A stretch of 64,000 nt of DNA from an uncultured Opitutales bacterium (lineage in GTDB: Bacteria; Verrucomicrobiota; Verrucomicrobiia; Opitutales; Seribacteraceae), in assembly GCA_905478775.1 (NCBI GenBank), contig CAJQKB010000034.1:1-64000 (forward strand), written 5' to 3'. Shown here one piece after another: positions 18,338 to 27,385 of this stretch. The notes beneath the pieces are model-generated. The model made no database searches and was not told the DNA's origin. It was given only the letters and a program-made list of their open reading frames with translations. The stretch's first letter is position 1; every line of letters starts with the position of its first letter. Made by a program: the position numbers and the translations under genes.

Positions 18338-19533
18338 AAGCAGGAAAAAGCCCATTAGATAAAGTTCTCGGAAGACTTGACGATTTAGATGAAGTAAATC
18401 TAGGAATACTTGTTCAGCGACTTGCCAGAGAAAGGAAGTTGCTGGAAATAGTGTTTGATGTAATACGGGACGGAATCTTGGTATTGGATGAAAAAGGCGA
18501 TATAAGTTATGCAAATATCCAGGGTAAGAAAATAATTGGTTTAAAGGATAATCAAACAACCCAGGTTTCACTACTCCGTGCCGCCCCTGAGATTGCAAGA
18601 GCAATTGGATTAGGTCATGGGAAAGAAGGGACTCAAGCAGAAGTAATCGTGCGTGAAATGGAGATATCTTATCCGGAACTTCGTTACATTCGAGTATATG
18701 CAGTTCCGATCGAAGAAGTCTTTGCCAAGCAGGAAGAAAAAGAGGAAATTGGAATTGCGATTATTATTACAGATATTACCGAAGATAAAGTAAGTCTTGA
18801 AGAAAGAATAGAGAGTGAAAGAGTTGCCTGTATTATGGACCTCGCCGCTGGAGTTGCACACGAATTAGGGAACCCGCTCAATTCAATCCATATTCATTTG
18901 CAGGTATTACGCAGAAATTTAGATCTAGAAAGGGAGGATCAGGAGAAGTCAAAAAAATCACTTATTACCTGTATTAATGAAGTAGAAAGACTAGATGGAA
19001 TTATAGCTCATTTTTTAAAAGCAATTCGTCCACAAACTCCAGATTTCAAGAAAATTAATTTACTAGCAGTAATTGAAGAAACTGTACACTTAAAAAAAGA
19101 AGAATTAAGTGCTAAAAGTATTAACATAACTATGGAAGCAGGAGTCCGTGAACCCCTAGTAAATGGTGATTCAGAGCAATTAAAGCAAGTTTTTTTTAAT
19201 ATTATTGGTAATGCAATAGAAGCAATAAATTCAAAGTCAGAAATTAAAATTTTAAGCGGCTTAGAAGATCGTTTTGTATTTGTAAAAATAATTGATCATG
19301 GGAGTGGAATAAGTAAAGATGATTTATCTAAGGTTTTTGAACCTTATTACACTACTAAAGCAAGTGGAAATGGGATTGGAATGATGATTGTACACCGAAT
19401 TATGAGGGACCATGGCGGAGATGTAGGAATTGACAGTAAGGTAGGTGCGGGAACTATTGTTACCCTACGATTTCCGAGGAATTCTGAACGTAGTAAATTG
19501 TTGGAATCAAATCCTGCTGCTGATACAAAATAA
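18334..19533 (+). CDS. Soluble PAS-domain sensor histidine kinase (NtrB-like)
   Basis: This 399-residue protein is the sensor half of a two-component system. It has no membrane segments, so it senses a cytosolic signal. Order: a PAS-like domain at about 35-155 (VFDVIRDGILVLDEKGDISYAN), a HisKA dimerisation domain with phospho-acceptor His176 (AHELGNPLNS), and a HATPase domain with the N-box NIIGNAIEAI and the G-box GNGIGMMIVHRI near the end. The GTG start overlaps the coaB stop. The partner response regulator begins 2 bases after its stop codon, so the two are cotranscribed. The signal is unknown. Confidence 0.9.
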   Translation: MKAGKSPLDKVLGRLDDLDEVNLGILVQRLARERKLLEIVFDVIRDGILVLDEKGDISYANIQGKKIIGLKDNQTTQVSLLRAAPEIARAIGLGHGKEGTQAEVIVREMEISYPELRYIRVYAVPIEEVFAKQEEKEEIGIAIIITDITEDKVSLEERIESERVACIMDLAAGVAHELGNPLNSIHIHLQVLRRNLDLEREDQEKSKKSLITCINEVERLDGIIAHFLKAIRPQTPDFKKINLLAVIEETVHLKKEELSAKSINITMEAGVREPLVNGDSEQLKQVFFNIIGNAIEAINSKSEIKILSGLEDRFVFVKIIDHGSGISKDDLSKVFEPYYTTKASGNGIGMMIVHRIMRDHGGDVGIDSKVGAGTIVTLRFPRNSERSKLLESNPAADTK

Positions 19534-19535
19534 TA

Positions 19536-20903
19536 ATGAAATCAAATTTACTTATTGTAGATGATGAACAGCATACCCGTGAGGGTTTGGAGTTGGCCTT
19601 GGAGGATAAATTTGAAGTCTTTTTAGCATCTAATCCCGAGGAGGCTTTTAATGTAATGGAGTCGGAATCTTTAGAGGTGGTACTAACAGATTTAAAGATG
19701 GGCAATCAATCTGGAATGACTGTAATTGATCATGCGATCGCTCTTAAAAACCAACCTGTATGTATTATGATGACGGCTTACGGGGAGGTAGAAGTCGCTG
19801 TTGAGGCAATGAAACGGGGCGCATTTGATTTTTTAACCAAACCTGTAAATTTAGAAAAACTAGATCTCTTAATAAAAAGAGGAATTGATTCTAAAAACTT
19901 GCTTAAAGAGAACAAAGATCTCCACTATCGATTAGATAAGAAATTTAGTTTCCAAGGTATTTTAGGGAAGTCACCAGCGCTGGAAATTGTTCTTGATAAG
20001 GTGAAGTTAGTCGGTCCTTCCAAAGCTACAGTTTTGTTAACCGGAGACACGGGAACTGGTAAGGAATTAATTGCCCAATCAATTCACCAAAATAGCGACC
20101 GTTCACGTGGTCCCTTTGTGCCGGTCCATTGTGCCGCACTTCCCTCTAACTTGCTTGAAAGTGAGTTGTTCGGGCATGAGAAGGGAGCATTTACAGGTGC
20201 CTCAGAAAGAAGAATAGGCCGTTTTGAATCTGCCAATCAAGGCACATTGTTCCTAGACGAGATTGGAGAAATTGATTCTGCTACTCAGGTTAAATTACTT
20301 CGCTTCCTGGAAACTAAATCAATCGAAAGGCTTGGAAGTCTAGATACAATAGAGATTGATACTCGCTTGGTTTGTGCCACCAATAAAAATTTACACCAAA
20401 TGACCCAAAGCGGAGAGTTTAGAGAAGATCTTTATTACCGTCTCAATGTTGTAACGATCGAACTCCCAGCACTTCGTGAACGGGGTGACGATATTAAATT
20501 ATTATTAGATCATTTTTTATCTCAATTTTCAGTTGAGAATAATTTTCCTTTACCTCATTTAAATTCTGAGACGATTAATATTCTATCTTCTTATTCTTGG
20601 CCTGGTAATATTCGCGAATTAAGAAACTTTTGTGAAAATCTGGTTGTTCTCAATCGAGGTGGAGAAATTTCCCCATATGATCTAGATGCCCGATTTTTCT
20701 CAGGCTCTTCTGACAGTAATTCTAATGTACAAGGGGTTGATACAACATTATCGGTCGAGGAAAATGAGAAGAGACTCTTGCGAAATGCGCTTTTGCAGGC
20801 AGGTGGCAATAGGACAAAAGCAGCACAGCTAATGGGAGTTAGCCGACGAACATTGCATAGAAAGATTCTTCGTTGGCCAGAATTAGATACTGAATCTAAG
20901 TAG
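19536..20903 (+). CDS. Sigma-54-dependent response regulator (NtrC family)
   Basis: The 455-residue protein is an enhancer-binding activator that opens sigma-54 promoters when phosphorylated. It has a receiver domain with Asp52 as acceptor and Lys at the TKPV motif (101-104), then an AAA+ domain with Walker A GDTGTGKE at 170-177. The sigma-54 contact loop GAFTGA is at 217-222 and Walker B is LFLDEIGEI. A C-terminal Fis-type helix-turn-helix follows (GNRTKAAQLMGVSRRTLHRKI). It is directly downstream of its kinase. All key residues are present, so a functional rpoN is expected elsewhere. Target promoters were not recognised in this window. Confidence 0.93.
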   Translation: MKSNLLIVDDEQHTREGLELALEDKFEVFLASNPEEAFNVMESESLEVVLTDLKMGNQSGMTVIDHAIALKNQPVCIMMTAYGEVEVAVEAMKRGAFDFLTKPVNLEKLDLLIKRGIDSKNLLKENKDLHYRLDKKFSFQGILGKSPALEIVLDKVKLVGPSKATVLLTGDTGTGKELIAQSIHQNSDRSRGPFVPVHCAALPSNLLESELFGHEKGAFTGASERRIGRFESANQGTLFLDEIGEIDSATQVKLLRFLETKSIERLGSLDTIEIDTRLVCATNKNLHQMTQSGEFREDLYYRLNVVTIELPALRERGDDIKLLLDHFLSQFSVENNFPLPHLNSETINILSSYSWPGNIRELRNFCENLVVLNRGGEISPYDLDARFFSGSSDSNSNVQGVDTTLSVEENEKRLLRNALLQAGGNRTKAAQLMGVSRRTLHRKILRWPELDTESK

Positions 20904-20911
20904 TTTAAGAA

Positions 20912-20986
<75 letters not shown>

Positions 20987-21106
20987 TTCACTTTACCTTG
21001 TATTATACTTGGTCATCTGTCAATAAAGACGAAATAAATATCAACTGTATTTTCAATTACTTTTAAACATTCTTTACAGGAACATACAAAATGGTTTGAA
21101 AAAATA

Positions 21107-21134
21107 AGGCCCCCGCCAAAAAAGACGGGAGCCT
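21107..21134 (-). terminator. Intrinsic terminator for the TonB receptor gene
   Basis: On the minus strand a 9-position stem with one mismatch (aggctcccg / cgggggcct) and a 10-base loop is followed by tattttttc. It lies about 140 bases past the receptor stop codon. Stem strength and the T-run fit Rho-independent termination of the leftward transcript. Confidence 0.7.
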
Positions 21135-21170
21135 ATGCATATTAATTAACTTTTGTTAGGTCGAAAGGGT

Positions 21171-21199
21171 CCTCGCCTCGTTAAGCCTACGAGGCGAGG
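21171..21199 (+). terminator. Strong GC-rich hairpin with T-rich tail, rightward terminator
   Basis: A perfect 10-bp stem (cctcgcctcg / cgaggcgagg, loop 21181-21189) is followed on the plus strand by gattttacttttgttttc. This fits a terminator for the rightward two-component transcript, placed between it and the converging receptor gene. On the minus strand there is no T-run. Confidence 0.6.
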
Positions 21200-21276
21200 G
21201 ATTTTACTTTTGTTTTCTGCCCAAAAACAAAAGCATGAATCTTCAAGGCTTTTAAGCCTGAAACAAACAAAGGGTT

Positions 21277-23415
21277 TTAGAAATCATATGACATTCCAAC
21301 ACTCACTGCACGGGGTTTTCCCACGCGGTAGCCATCAGGTAATACACTTTGAACATAAGTCTCGTCGGTTAAGTTCGTAACCTTTGTGAAGACCGTAACT
21401 CCTTCACTTACATCATAAAAAGCAGACCAATCAAGTGAACCATATTTATTTAGCTCATTGCTGTTTGCCCCATCAGTGTATGAACTTCCTTGGTAGTGAA
21501 AGTTAAGATAAGTACTAGCTTTATCAAATACCAAACCCCCGCGAAGGTTCATCATGAAGTCTGGAACATAGGGGAATTCATTACCTGCACTTGCGCCACT
21601 AAGGTATCCAGTAGTTGGAGCGGTGGAGGACTCAAACTCCGTATTGGTGAAGGTAAAAGAAGCTGAAACGGGAATTCCAAAACCTCCATCGGTACCTAAG
21701 TCTGTAGCAAGCTGAACCTCAAGTCCATCAATCGAACCTTCTCCTATATTTGCTGACCCGGCAACTCCGTTGTTGAGGTTCGATAGAACAAGCATATCCT
21801 TGAGATGGGTATTGAAGTAAGCAAATTCAAAGGAAATGTCCGAGAAAACTCCTCTGGCACCAACTTCAAAACTGAGTGATTCTTCCTGATCCAAATTATC
21901 AGCAGCGACTGATTCAGCATCTGGGAAAGTATGCCCTTGATGAATCCCGGAGAAAAGCCCCAAGGTATCGGATAGCTCGTAAGTTCCTCCTAAACCGACT
22001 ATCACATCGTCTAGTGAGCGAGCGTTTGTACCATTTGCATAATCTATACTCGAGTAACGAACGCCAGGAGTAAGGCTGAGTGCTCCAAAGTCGATGTCGT
22101 CAACAATGTAAGCTTCAAAAGCTTCCGCGTCTTTGTATGCATAGTTTGCTGAACCGTCGTCTACAATTTTGGATCGAGTAGTTGTAGTTCCTGCAACAGT
22201 TACAGTGTACTTGTCCGTGTAGTATGGATTCTTGTCATAGTCGTCTTCAATGTAACTAAAGCCGAAGTCGATATCGTTGATCCCCACTTCATAGTCAAAA
22301 TTGGCCAAAATACCTTTTGATTGATAACTTCTGTCATTACTTTTTACTTCGTAGTATCCATCCGTCTCGCCTTTTAAAACGCTAATTAGTGTTGCGTCAG
22401 CGAAAACACCCTTACCAACTTTGGTTGTACTTGAAGCGGAAGTTCCAACTTTTGCTAGCTTTAACCAATTGCGGTTGAATTCATTCAAGAAAACAGTCGT
22501 GGACATGGTCAGACTATCAGAAAACTCTTTGTTATATCTAAGATAGTAACGAGTCTGGTCGGAGTCCATATTATCTGTGTCGGTATTTGCATAGCGCTGA
22601 TATGGATTAGTTGCATAGTCGGCTTTGGATAGTCCTTGGTAGCTGACATCAGCATCCATGTCCATGCGTCCAGCTTTAAACTCAAGGTAATCTCCTTCAC
22701 CAAACTCATAACTGAGCTTGAGCAAAATATCAGTTCTCTCAATGGGTGCGTTCCGATCTGGTGCACCATTTAGGGACTTCAATGTATGGAAACCATCAGA
22801 GCGATGATCAAACAATTCCAAGAGGTAACCAAGCTTTCCGCCACCAAAGTCTGTTCTGCCTCCAGAGTAAGCATGGGCAACGCGCTCGTTGTCTGTCCCG
22901 TAGCTAGCACGTAAATGAGATAGCTGTTGGTTCGGAATTGGTGTGGATAGATAGTTGATCACTCCACCTGTGGTATTGGGACCATGCTTGAGAGAACTTG
23001 TTCCCTTCAGGACTTCAAATCCAGCCATCCTTCCAGCTGTAGGGGAATAGTAAGCGGATGGATCAGCATAAGGTGTGGGTGCTGTGGGAATTCCGTCTTC
23101 CATAAGAGTTACTTTTGCAGAACGATTTGGATCGACGCCTCGAAGACTAATGTTCGGGAAGAAACCATAACCGGTTTCCGGTCTAACATAAACGCCGGGA
23201 ACCTGTCTGAGTATGTCGTTAATGTCTGTATAGTAAAACTTGTCCAAGTCTGACTTGTCTAGTATTGCACCAGAACCCTTAAGGCTCGGAACATCGGCCT
23301 TTGTTCCGATAACATTAAAGGGGGACAATTGATCCTTTTCCCCGTGGTCATCCGCAAAAGCGGAAAACGCAATTGAAGTCGATGCAAGCATCGAAGCAAG
23401 CTTTTGTATTTTCAT
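21277..23415 (-). CDS. FecA-like TonB-dependent outer-membrane receptor
   Basis: The 712-residue protein has a signal peptide (about residues 1-21, cleavage near AFA-DD). A plug domain follows (about 35-155: INDILRQVPGVYVRPETG, NISLRGVDPNRSAKVTLMEDG, PTPYADPSAYYSP, GFEVLKGTSSLKHGPNTTGGVINY), then a 22-strand-type barrel ending in the aromatic C-terminus (MSYDF). The plug sequence around DPNRSAKVTLMEDGIP resembles FecA-type ferric-citrate receptors. There is no N-terminal signalling domain, so it does not talk to a FecR/FecI pair directly. Two Fur-box-like palindromes lie upstream, which fits iron-responsive control. The substrate is inferred, not shown. Confidence 0.88.
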   Translation of the reverse strand: MKIQKLASMLASTSIAFSAFADDHGEKDQLSPFNVIGTKADVPSLKGSGAILDKSDLDKFYYTDINDILRQVPGVYVRPETGYGFFPNISLRGVDPNRSAKVTLMEDGIPTAPTPYADPSAYYSPTAGRMAGFEVLKGTSSLKHGPNTTGGVINYLSTPIPNQQLSHLRASYGTDNERVAHAYSGGRTDFGGGKLGYLLELFDHRSDGFHTLKSLNGAPDRNAPIERTDILLKLSYEFGEGDYLEFKAGRMDMDADVSYQGLSKADYATNPYQRYANTDTDNMDSDQTRYYLRYNKEFSDSLTMSTTVFLNEFNRNWLKLAKVGTSASSTTKVGKGVFADATLISVLKGETDGYYEVKSNDRSYQSKGILANFDYEVGINDIDFGFSYIEDDYDKNPYYTDKYTVTVAGTTTTRSKIVDDGSANYAYKDAEAFEAYIVDDIDFGALSLTPGVRYSSIDYANGTNARSLDDVIVGLGGTYELSDTLGLFSGIHQGHTFPDAESVAADNLDQEESLSFEVGARGVFSDISFEFAYFNTHLKDMLVLSNLNNGVAGSANIGEGSIDGLEVQLATDLGTDGGFGIPVSASFTFTNTEFESSTAPTTGYLSGASAGNEFPYVPDFMMNLRGGLVFDKASTYLNFHYQGSSYTDGANSNELNKYGSLDWSAFYDVSEGVTVFTKVTNLTDETYVQSVLPDGYRVGKPRAVSVGMSYDF

Positions 23416-23472
23416 TTGGATATGTTGTTTGTCAGTTTTGTTTGTTGGGTTTAGTTTGTGCTCAACTTAAGG

Positions 23473-23517
23473 TTGATACTGAGACTCAATCTCATTTGAT
23501 ACTGAGACTCAATCTCA
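23473..23517 (-). promoter_or_regulatory. Tandem Fur-box-like operator upstream of the receptor
   Basis: A 22-base unit occurs twice without a mismatch (23473-23494 and 23496-23517), 23 bases apart. On the minus strand each contains TGAGATTGAGTCTCA, a 7-1-7 palindrome with 6 of 7 arms matching, comparable in shape to Fur boxes. A TTGACA at 23530-23535 (minus strand) lies just upstream and could be the -35 box, so the operators would cover the -10 region. Identity of the regulator is inferred from the receptor type. Confidence 0.6.
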
Positions 23518-23594
23518 ACAGTGGTTGCGTGTCAAGCCTTATACAATAATTTTTTAGTCTATACTTGGTCTAAGACTTTCTTATTCGAAAGTTT

Positions 23595-24749
23595 TTAAAC
23601 TTTAGGTAGTTTAAATTCTTCTCTCACTGAATTTATTTTGAGGATAACTTCTTCAAGTGTCTTACCTAAAATTGAAACGTGTCCCATTTTACGACCTTTG
23701 CGTGCTTCTCGTTTTCCATAAAGATGCAAAGAGGCACCCGGGATATTCGTGATAGCAGACCAATCTGGGGATGAATGCTTTTCGGGCCATAGATCGCCTA
23801 ATAAGTTCATCATAATTACAGGGGATAATAAGCGGGTGCTTCCCAAGGGAACTCCGCTAATGGCACGGGCTTGGTTTTCAAATTGCGAACACACACAAGC
23901 GTTAATTGTATGATGCCCAGAGTTGTGGGGTCGCGGAGCAATTTCATTTACCAATAATCGTCCATCAGACGAGATGAAGAATTCCACCGCTAGGACTCCA
24001 ACATAATTTAGAGATTCAGAAATTTCTAGAGCCAGTCTTTTCGCTTCGGATAAAAAATTATCGGGTATTCTTGCGGGTACTATTGAAACATCAAGTATAT
24101 GATTTCTGTGAATATTTTCTACAGGATCGTAGGTAGCTACTTGTCCATCATTATTTCTAACCACCAGAACAGATACCTCCGTTTCCAAGGAAATACATTC
24201 TTCAATGACTACTCGTCCGCCCCCAAAGCTTTTCCATGCTTCATTAATCTCTAGGTCAGAAAGGCCAGATGTAAGCTTGAGTTGGCCTTTTCCATCATAC
24301 CCGAATTCAGCTGTTTTAACGATTACATCTGCGTTCAATTGAAGAAGTCCTGATTTGAATGATTCGAGATCTTTTGCGATTCTAAATTTCGCACAACTAA
24401 AACCATTTTCAGAAAGAAAAGCCTTTTCTCGTTCTCGGTGTTGACATATTGAAACTGCTTCACTGTTTGGATACAGGGGTATGTGCTGTTCCACTGCTTC
24501 AAGGGTAGCCTGAGGAAGGTTTTCAAATTCAACGGTCGCGACATTGACTTTTTCTGTAAATTTTTTCAGGGCAGCCTGATCATCAAATGGCTCGTCTAAT
24601 AGCTGATCTGCAGTAGCTGCTGCTCCGGAACGGTCGCCACCTGTCCAAGCTAAGACTTTGTATCCCATCCTTCGTGCATCCAAAGAAAGCATTCTTCCTA
24701 ATTGACCACCACCAAGAACGCCAATCCACAACTCACCTTCGGTTTCCAT
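23595..24749 (-). CDS. purK: 5-(carboxyamino)imidazole ribonucleotide synthase
   Basis: PurK makes N5-CAIR from AIR, bicarbonate and ATP in purine synthesis. The 384-residue product is an ATP-grasp enzyme: IGVLGGGQLGRMLSLDARRMGY for the N-terminal nucleotide fold, VATVEFENLP, VVKTAEFGYDGKGQ in the ATP-binding region, EVSVLVVR, and VNEIAPRPHNSGHHTINAC in the active site. The start is 7 bases downstream of the purE stop, so purE-purK is one leftward operon. The usual end of purine-locus partners is not nearby. Confidence 0.96.
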   Translation of the reverse strand: METEGELWIGVLGGGQLGRMLSLDARRMGYKVLAWTGGDRSGAAATADQLLDEPFDDQAALKKFTEKVNVATVEFENLPQATLEAVEQHIPLYPNSEAVSICQHREREKAFLSENGFSCAKFRIAKDLESFKSGLLQLNADVIVKTAEFGYDGKGQLKLTSGLSDLEINEAWKSFGGGRVVIEECISLETEVSVLVVRNNDGQVATYDPVENIHRNHILDVSIVPARIPDNFLSEAKRLALEISESLNYVGVLAVEFFISSDGRLLVNEIAPRPHNSGHHTINACVCSQFENQARAISGVPLGSTRLLSPVIMMNLLGDLWPEKHSSPDWSAITNIPGASLHLYGKREARKGRKMGHVSILGKTLEEVILKINSVREEFKLPKV

Positions 24750-24756
24750 TTAACTA

Positions 24757-25260
24757 TTAACTTGGGGGGAGCTCGGCCGATTCAATTTTTTGTGCTTGTT
24801 CGGCTCTAAAAATTTTGAGCTTTTCTGCCAATGTTTCATTTCCATTTGCGGCAAGCATGGAGATGGCAAAAAGAGCAGCATTTGTTGCTCCCGCTTCTCC
24901 AATTGCAAAGGTAGCTGTTGGTACACCAGCTGGCATTTGAACAATCGAAAGAAGAGAATCTACTCCTTTTAAGCATTTTGATTTAACTGGAACACCTAAA
25001 ACAGGAATGGTTGTCATGGAGGCAGTCATTCCAGGTAAATGTGCCGCCCCACCCGCACCTGCAATAATACATTTTAACCCTCTTTCCTCAGCCGCTTTTG
25101 CATATTCGAAAAGAAGATCCGGAGTACGGTGAGCACTTACGATTTTTGCTTCAAATGAAACCCCAAATTTTTTAAGTATATTGGCGGAATTTTCCATTGT
25201 GGGCCAATCTGATTGGCTTCCCATAATTATCCCGATGTTAGGCAAATTTGAATTGGACAT
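24757..25260 (-). CDS. purE: N5-carboxyaminoimidazole ribonucleotide mutase (class I PurE)
   Basis: PurE moves the carboxyl group of N5-CAIR to give CAIR, directly after PurK. The family core is intact: [20 protein letters not shown], the catalytic His in [24 protein letters not shown] and [12 protein letters not shown], which is the bacterial class I pattern. The frame extends upstream to 25311, but the first 16 codons are not PurE-like. ATGs at 25263 and 25260 are both possible starts; 25260 (MSNSN) gives 167 residues. No Shine-Dalgarno motif precedes either. Confidence 0.94.
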   Translation of the reverse strand: MSNSNLPNIGIIMGSQSDWPTMENSANILKKFGVSFEAKIVSAHRTPDLLFEYAKAAEERGLKCIIAGAGGAAHLPGMTASMTTIPVLGVPVKSKCLKGVDSLLSIVQMPAGVPTATFAIGEAGATNAALFAISMLAANGNETLAEKLKIFRAEQAQKIESAELPPS

Positions 25261-25449
25261 CATCCAACTGATAAGAAGTAGAAGCCTGCAAGCAAGATCA
25301 ATTCGTAGCATTCTAAAGAATTGAAATTAATTTATAACTCAAAGTCGAGTTGAACGGTGTTTTATAACTTAGCTCAAATTTAAAATGCATGAGATAATTA
25401 TGTTTTAAAAGTTTAATTTGGGTTAAGAGCGAAGCAAAAATTTAACCGA

Positions 25450-25479
25450 TTGACCGAATACCCGTATTTTCGTTAATTA
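25450..25479 (+). promoter_or_regulatory. Candidate promoter of tRNA-Arg
   Basis: TTGACC at 25450-25455 and TAATTA at 25474-25479 are separated by 18 bases and would place the start point a few bases before the tRNA at 25491. The match to sigma-70 consensus is moderate and rests on spacing and position only. Confidence 0.4.
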
Positions 25480-25490
25480 TAAGGATTGTA

Positions 25491-25565
25491 GCTCCTGTAG
25501 TTCAATGGATAGAACATTGGTCTCCGGAACCGAAGATCTGGGTTCGACTCCCAGCGGGAGCGCCA
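25491..25565 (+). tRNA. tRNA-Arg (anticodon CCG), CCA encoded
   Basis: The sequence folds as a full cloverleaf: acceptor GCTCCTG/CGGGAGC, D stem GTTC/GAAC, anticodon loop CTCCGGA with CCG reading CGG codons, and T stem CTGGG/CCCAG around TTCGACT. The discriminator is G and CCA is encoded at 25563-25565. Confidence 0.97.
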
Positions 25566-25619
25566 GTTTTTAGAAATTCTTACTTTGAATAATTTAATTT
25601 ATTGAATAAAATTCTACCT

Positions 25620-26375
25620 ATGAATCTTACTACCGTTGACCCCCTTTCTAAAAAGCTAGAATCCCATCAAGTGTTTACCAATTTGAATACACTTTCTGAG
25701 TTAAGGTTGTTTATGGAGCACCATGTATTTGCGGTTTGGGATTTTATGTCCCTTTTGAAAAAGCTTCAGGAGATTTACGTACCGCATGGTTCTCCTTGGG
25801 TTCCTAACCCGAATGGTAATGTGGTTCGCTTTATTAATGAAATCGTGATGGAAGAGGAGTCTGATCAATCTTATGGCAGTAAGGGAGAATCCTACAGTAG
25901 TCACTTTGAAATTTACTTAGAGGCGATGAAAGAAGTGGGAGCCTCCACAAATATTATCGATTCTTTTCTCGACCAAGTCCGTTCGGATGGAATTGAAAAA
26001 GCGTTAAATTTTAATCTTGTACCTGAACCATCCAGGGAATTTATGGGTTACACTTTTGATTTAATAAATCGAGGAAAGGGGCATGAAATAGGAGCTTCTT
26101 TCGCGATCGGTCGAGAGAGTATTGTGCCAATAATGTTTAAGCGCATACTTGAGAAGACAAATATATCCGCAGAAGAAGCGCCAGTGTTTCATTATTATCT
26201 TGAAAGGCATGCCCACTTAGATGGGGAACATCACGGGCCAATGGCACTCCGATTACTTGATGATTTATGTACAGACAGCGAACAAAAAGAAAAGGAGGTA
26301 ATCCTTGAAGTCGAATCAAGTTTAGAGGCCAGAATAAAACTGTGGGACGGGGTATTATCTGCTACCCAAAATTAA
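25620..26375 (+). CDS. DUF3050 family protein (heme-oxygenase-like fold)
   Basis: The 251-residue product matches the DUF3050 pattern: an N-terminal segment with FMEHHVFAVWDFMSLLKKLQ, a middle RFINEIVMEEESD, and a C-terminal HYYLERHAHLDGEHHGPMALRLL. The clustered His/Asp/Glu residues are reminiscent of heme-oxygenase-like metal-binding folds, such as those using two metal ions. No activity is established for the family. A TTG at 25602 is also in frame, but the ATG at 25620 gives the better N-terminus. It stands alone between tRNA-Arg and a converging epimerase gene. Confidence 0.8.
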   Translation: MNLTTVDPLSKKLESHQVFTNLNTLSELRLFMEHHVFAVWDFMSLLKKLQEIYVPHGSPWVPNPNGNVVRFINEIVMEEESDQSYGSKGESYSSHFEIYLEAMKEVGASTNIIDSFLDQVRSDGIEKALNFNLVPEPSREFMGYTFDLINRGKGHEIGASFAIGRESIVPIMFKRILEKTNISAEEAPVFHYYLERHAHLDGEHHGPMALRLLDDLCTDSEQKEKEVILEVESSLEARIKLWDGVLSATQN

Positions 26376-26390
26376 TCGTTTTCACCGCTT

Positions 26391-27302
26391 CTAGGCTAAT
26401 TCAATTTCGATTGTAAATTCATCTCTTCCTCCAGGGGGAACATGACGAACTGTTTTATTTTCTGGGGAATTGGGAGGAGACATCCATGGTTCAACGCAAT
26501 AATAAGGAGCTTTCTCTTGAGTCCATGTAACAAAGGTAAGTCGTGAGCCACTTTCTGCACCGCCAACTTCGGAGATTTTAATGGGTTCTTCTTGATTGAG
26601 GAGAGATATTTCCGCCACCGGTTTTTTTAATTCGTAATAAACTCGATTAATCAAATTGGGATCTTCCATACTAGAAATTTCTTTGGATACGGGAATTTTC
26701 TTCATTGTTCCTCCGGTTTGGTATTGAAAGACTTGTTTTGCATCAATTTGAACTTGATGATCTTCCAGTCGTAAATCTTTGCGCCAAGGTATTTGAAAAT
26801 ATGGATGTAACCCGGCAGACCATGGAATTGGTTCACGACCTTCATTTTCTAGAACAAGGCTAATTTGCAGAGATAATTCAAGAAAATGATAAATCACCGT
26901 GAAAGTGAAATCAAAAGGATAGCATTCTCTTGTTGCATCGGACGGTTTAAGCTCAACTTCAAATCCGTGTTGATCCATCGAACGAACTCGAAAATCTGAG
27001 CTACGAGCAAAGCCATGCATGGGCATGGGGAGTGAGTTTTGCCCAGACCTCCAATGATCTTCATTACCGGCATCATAACATTTTCCTGCAAAGGGAAATA
27101 GAATGGGGATTCCTCCGTGGGTTTGTTCAAAGTTTGTTGAATTATTCTCTTCTGGCCAATGGATAATATCGCGAACGGAACCATCGCTCATATTAATGTG
27201 CCAGTTTAAAAGACGTGCTCCCTTTTCAGGTAAGGCAAGAAAAGTAGATGGGCCCACATCCCATCGCTTAATTTCTTGGTTTTGGTAAATAACACTTTCC
27301 AT
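26391..27302 (-). CDS. Aldose 1-epimerase family protein
   Basis: The 303-residue protein has the galactose-mutarotase-like beta-sandwich pattern: a start with a hydrophobic turn (EKGARLLNWHI), HGGIPILFPFAGKC, MPMHGFARSSDFRV (candidate catalytic His) and SAGLHPYFQIP (second His). It ends with YYCVEPWMSPPNSP, whose Glu is the likely catalytic base. It is nearer to the D-hexose-6-phosphate mutarotase-like group than to GalM by pattern, but the exact sugar is unknown. It diverges from the NfeD1 gene; 83 bases separate the two starts. Confidence 0.85.
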   Translation of the reverse strand: MESVIYQNQEIKRWDVGPSTFLALPEKGARLLNWHINMSDGSVRDIIHWPEENNSTNFEQTHGGIPILFPFAGKCYDAGNEDHWRSGQNSLPMPMHGFARSSDFRVRSMDQHGFEVELKPSDATRECYPFDFTFTVIYHFLELSLQISLVLENEGREPIPWSAGLHPYFQIPWRKDLRLEDHQVQIDAKQVFQYQTGGTMKKIPVSKEISSMEDPNLINRVYYELKKPVAEISLLNQEEPIKISEVGGAESGSRLTFVTWTQEKAPYYCVEPWMSPPNSPENKTVRHVPPGGRDEFTIEIELA

Positions 27303-27385
27303 AAGATATCAATTGCCCGTTCTTTGAACTTAGTGCAATATATTTGTGTAAACAGCATAAGCTTTTTAAACTTTAGAATAATTCC

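Noticed and set aside
23856-23880. A partial sigma-54-like sequence (TGGCAC then TTGG)
   Set aside because: It lies inside purK, and the second element does not match well.
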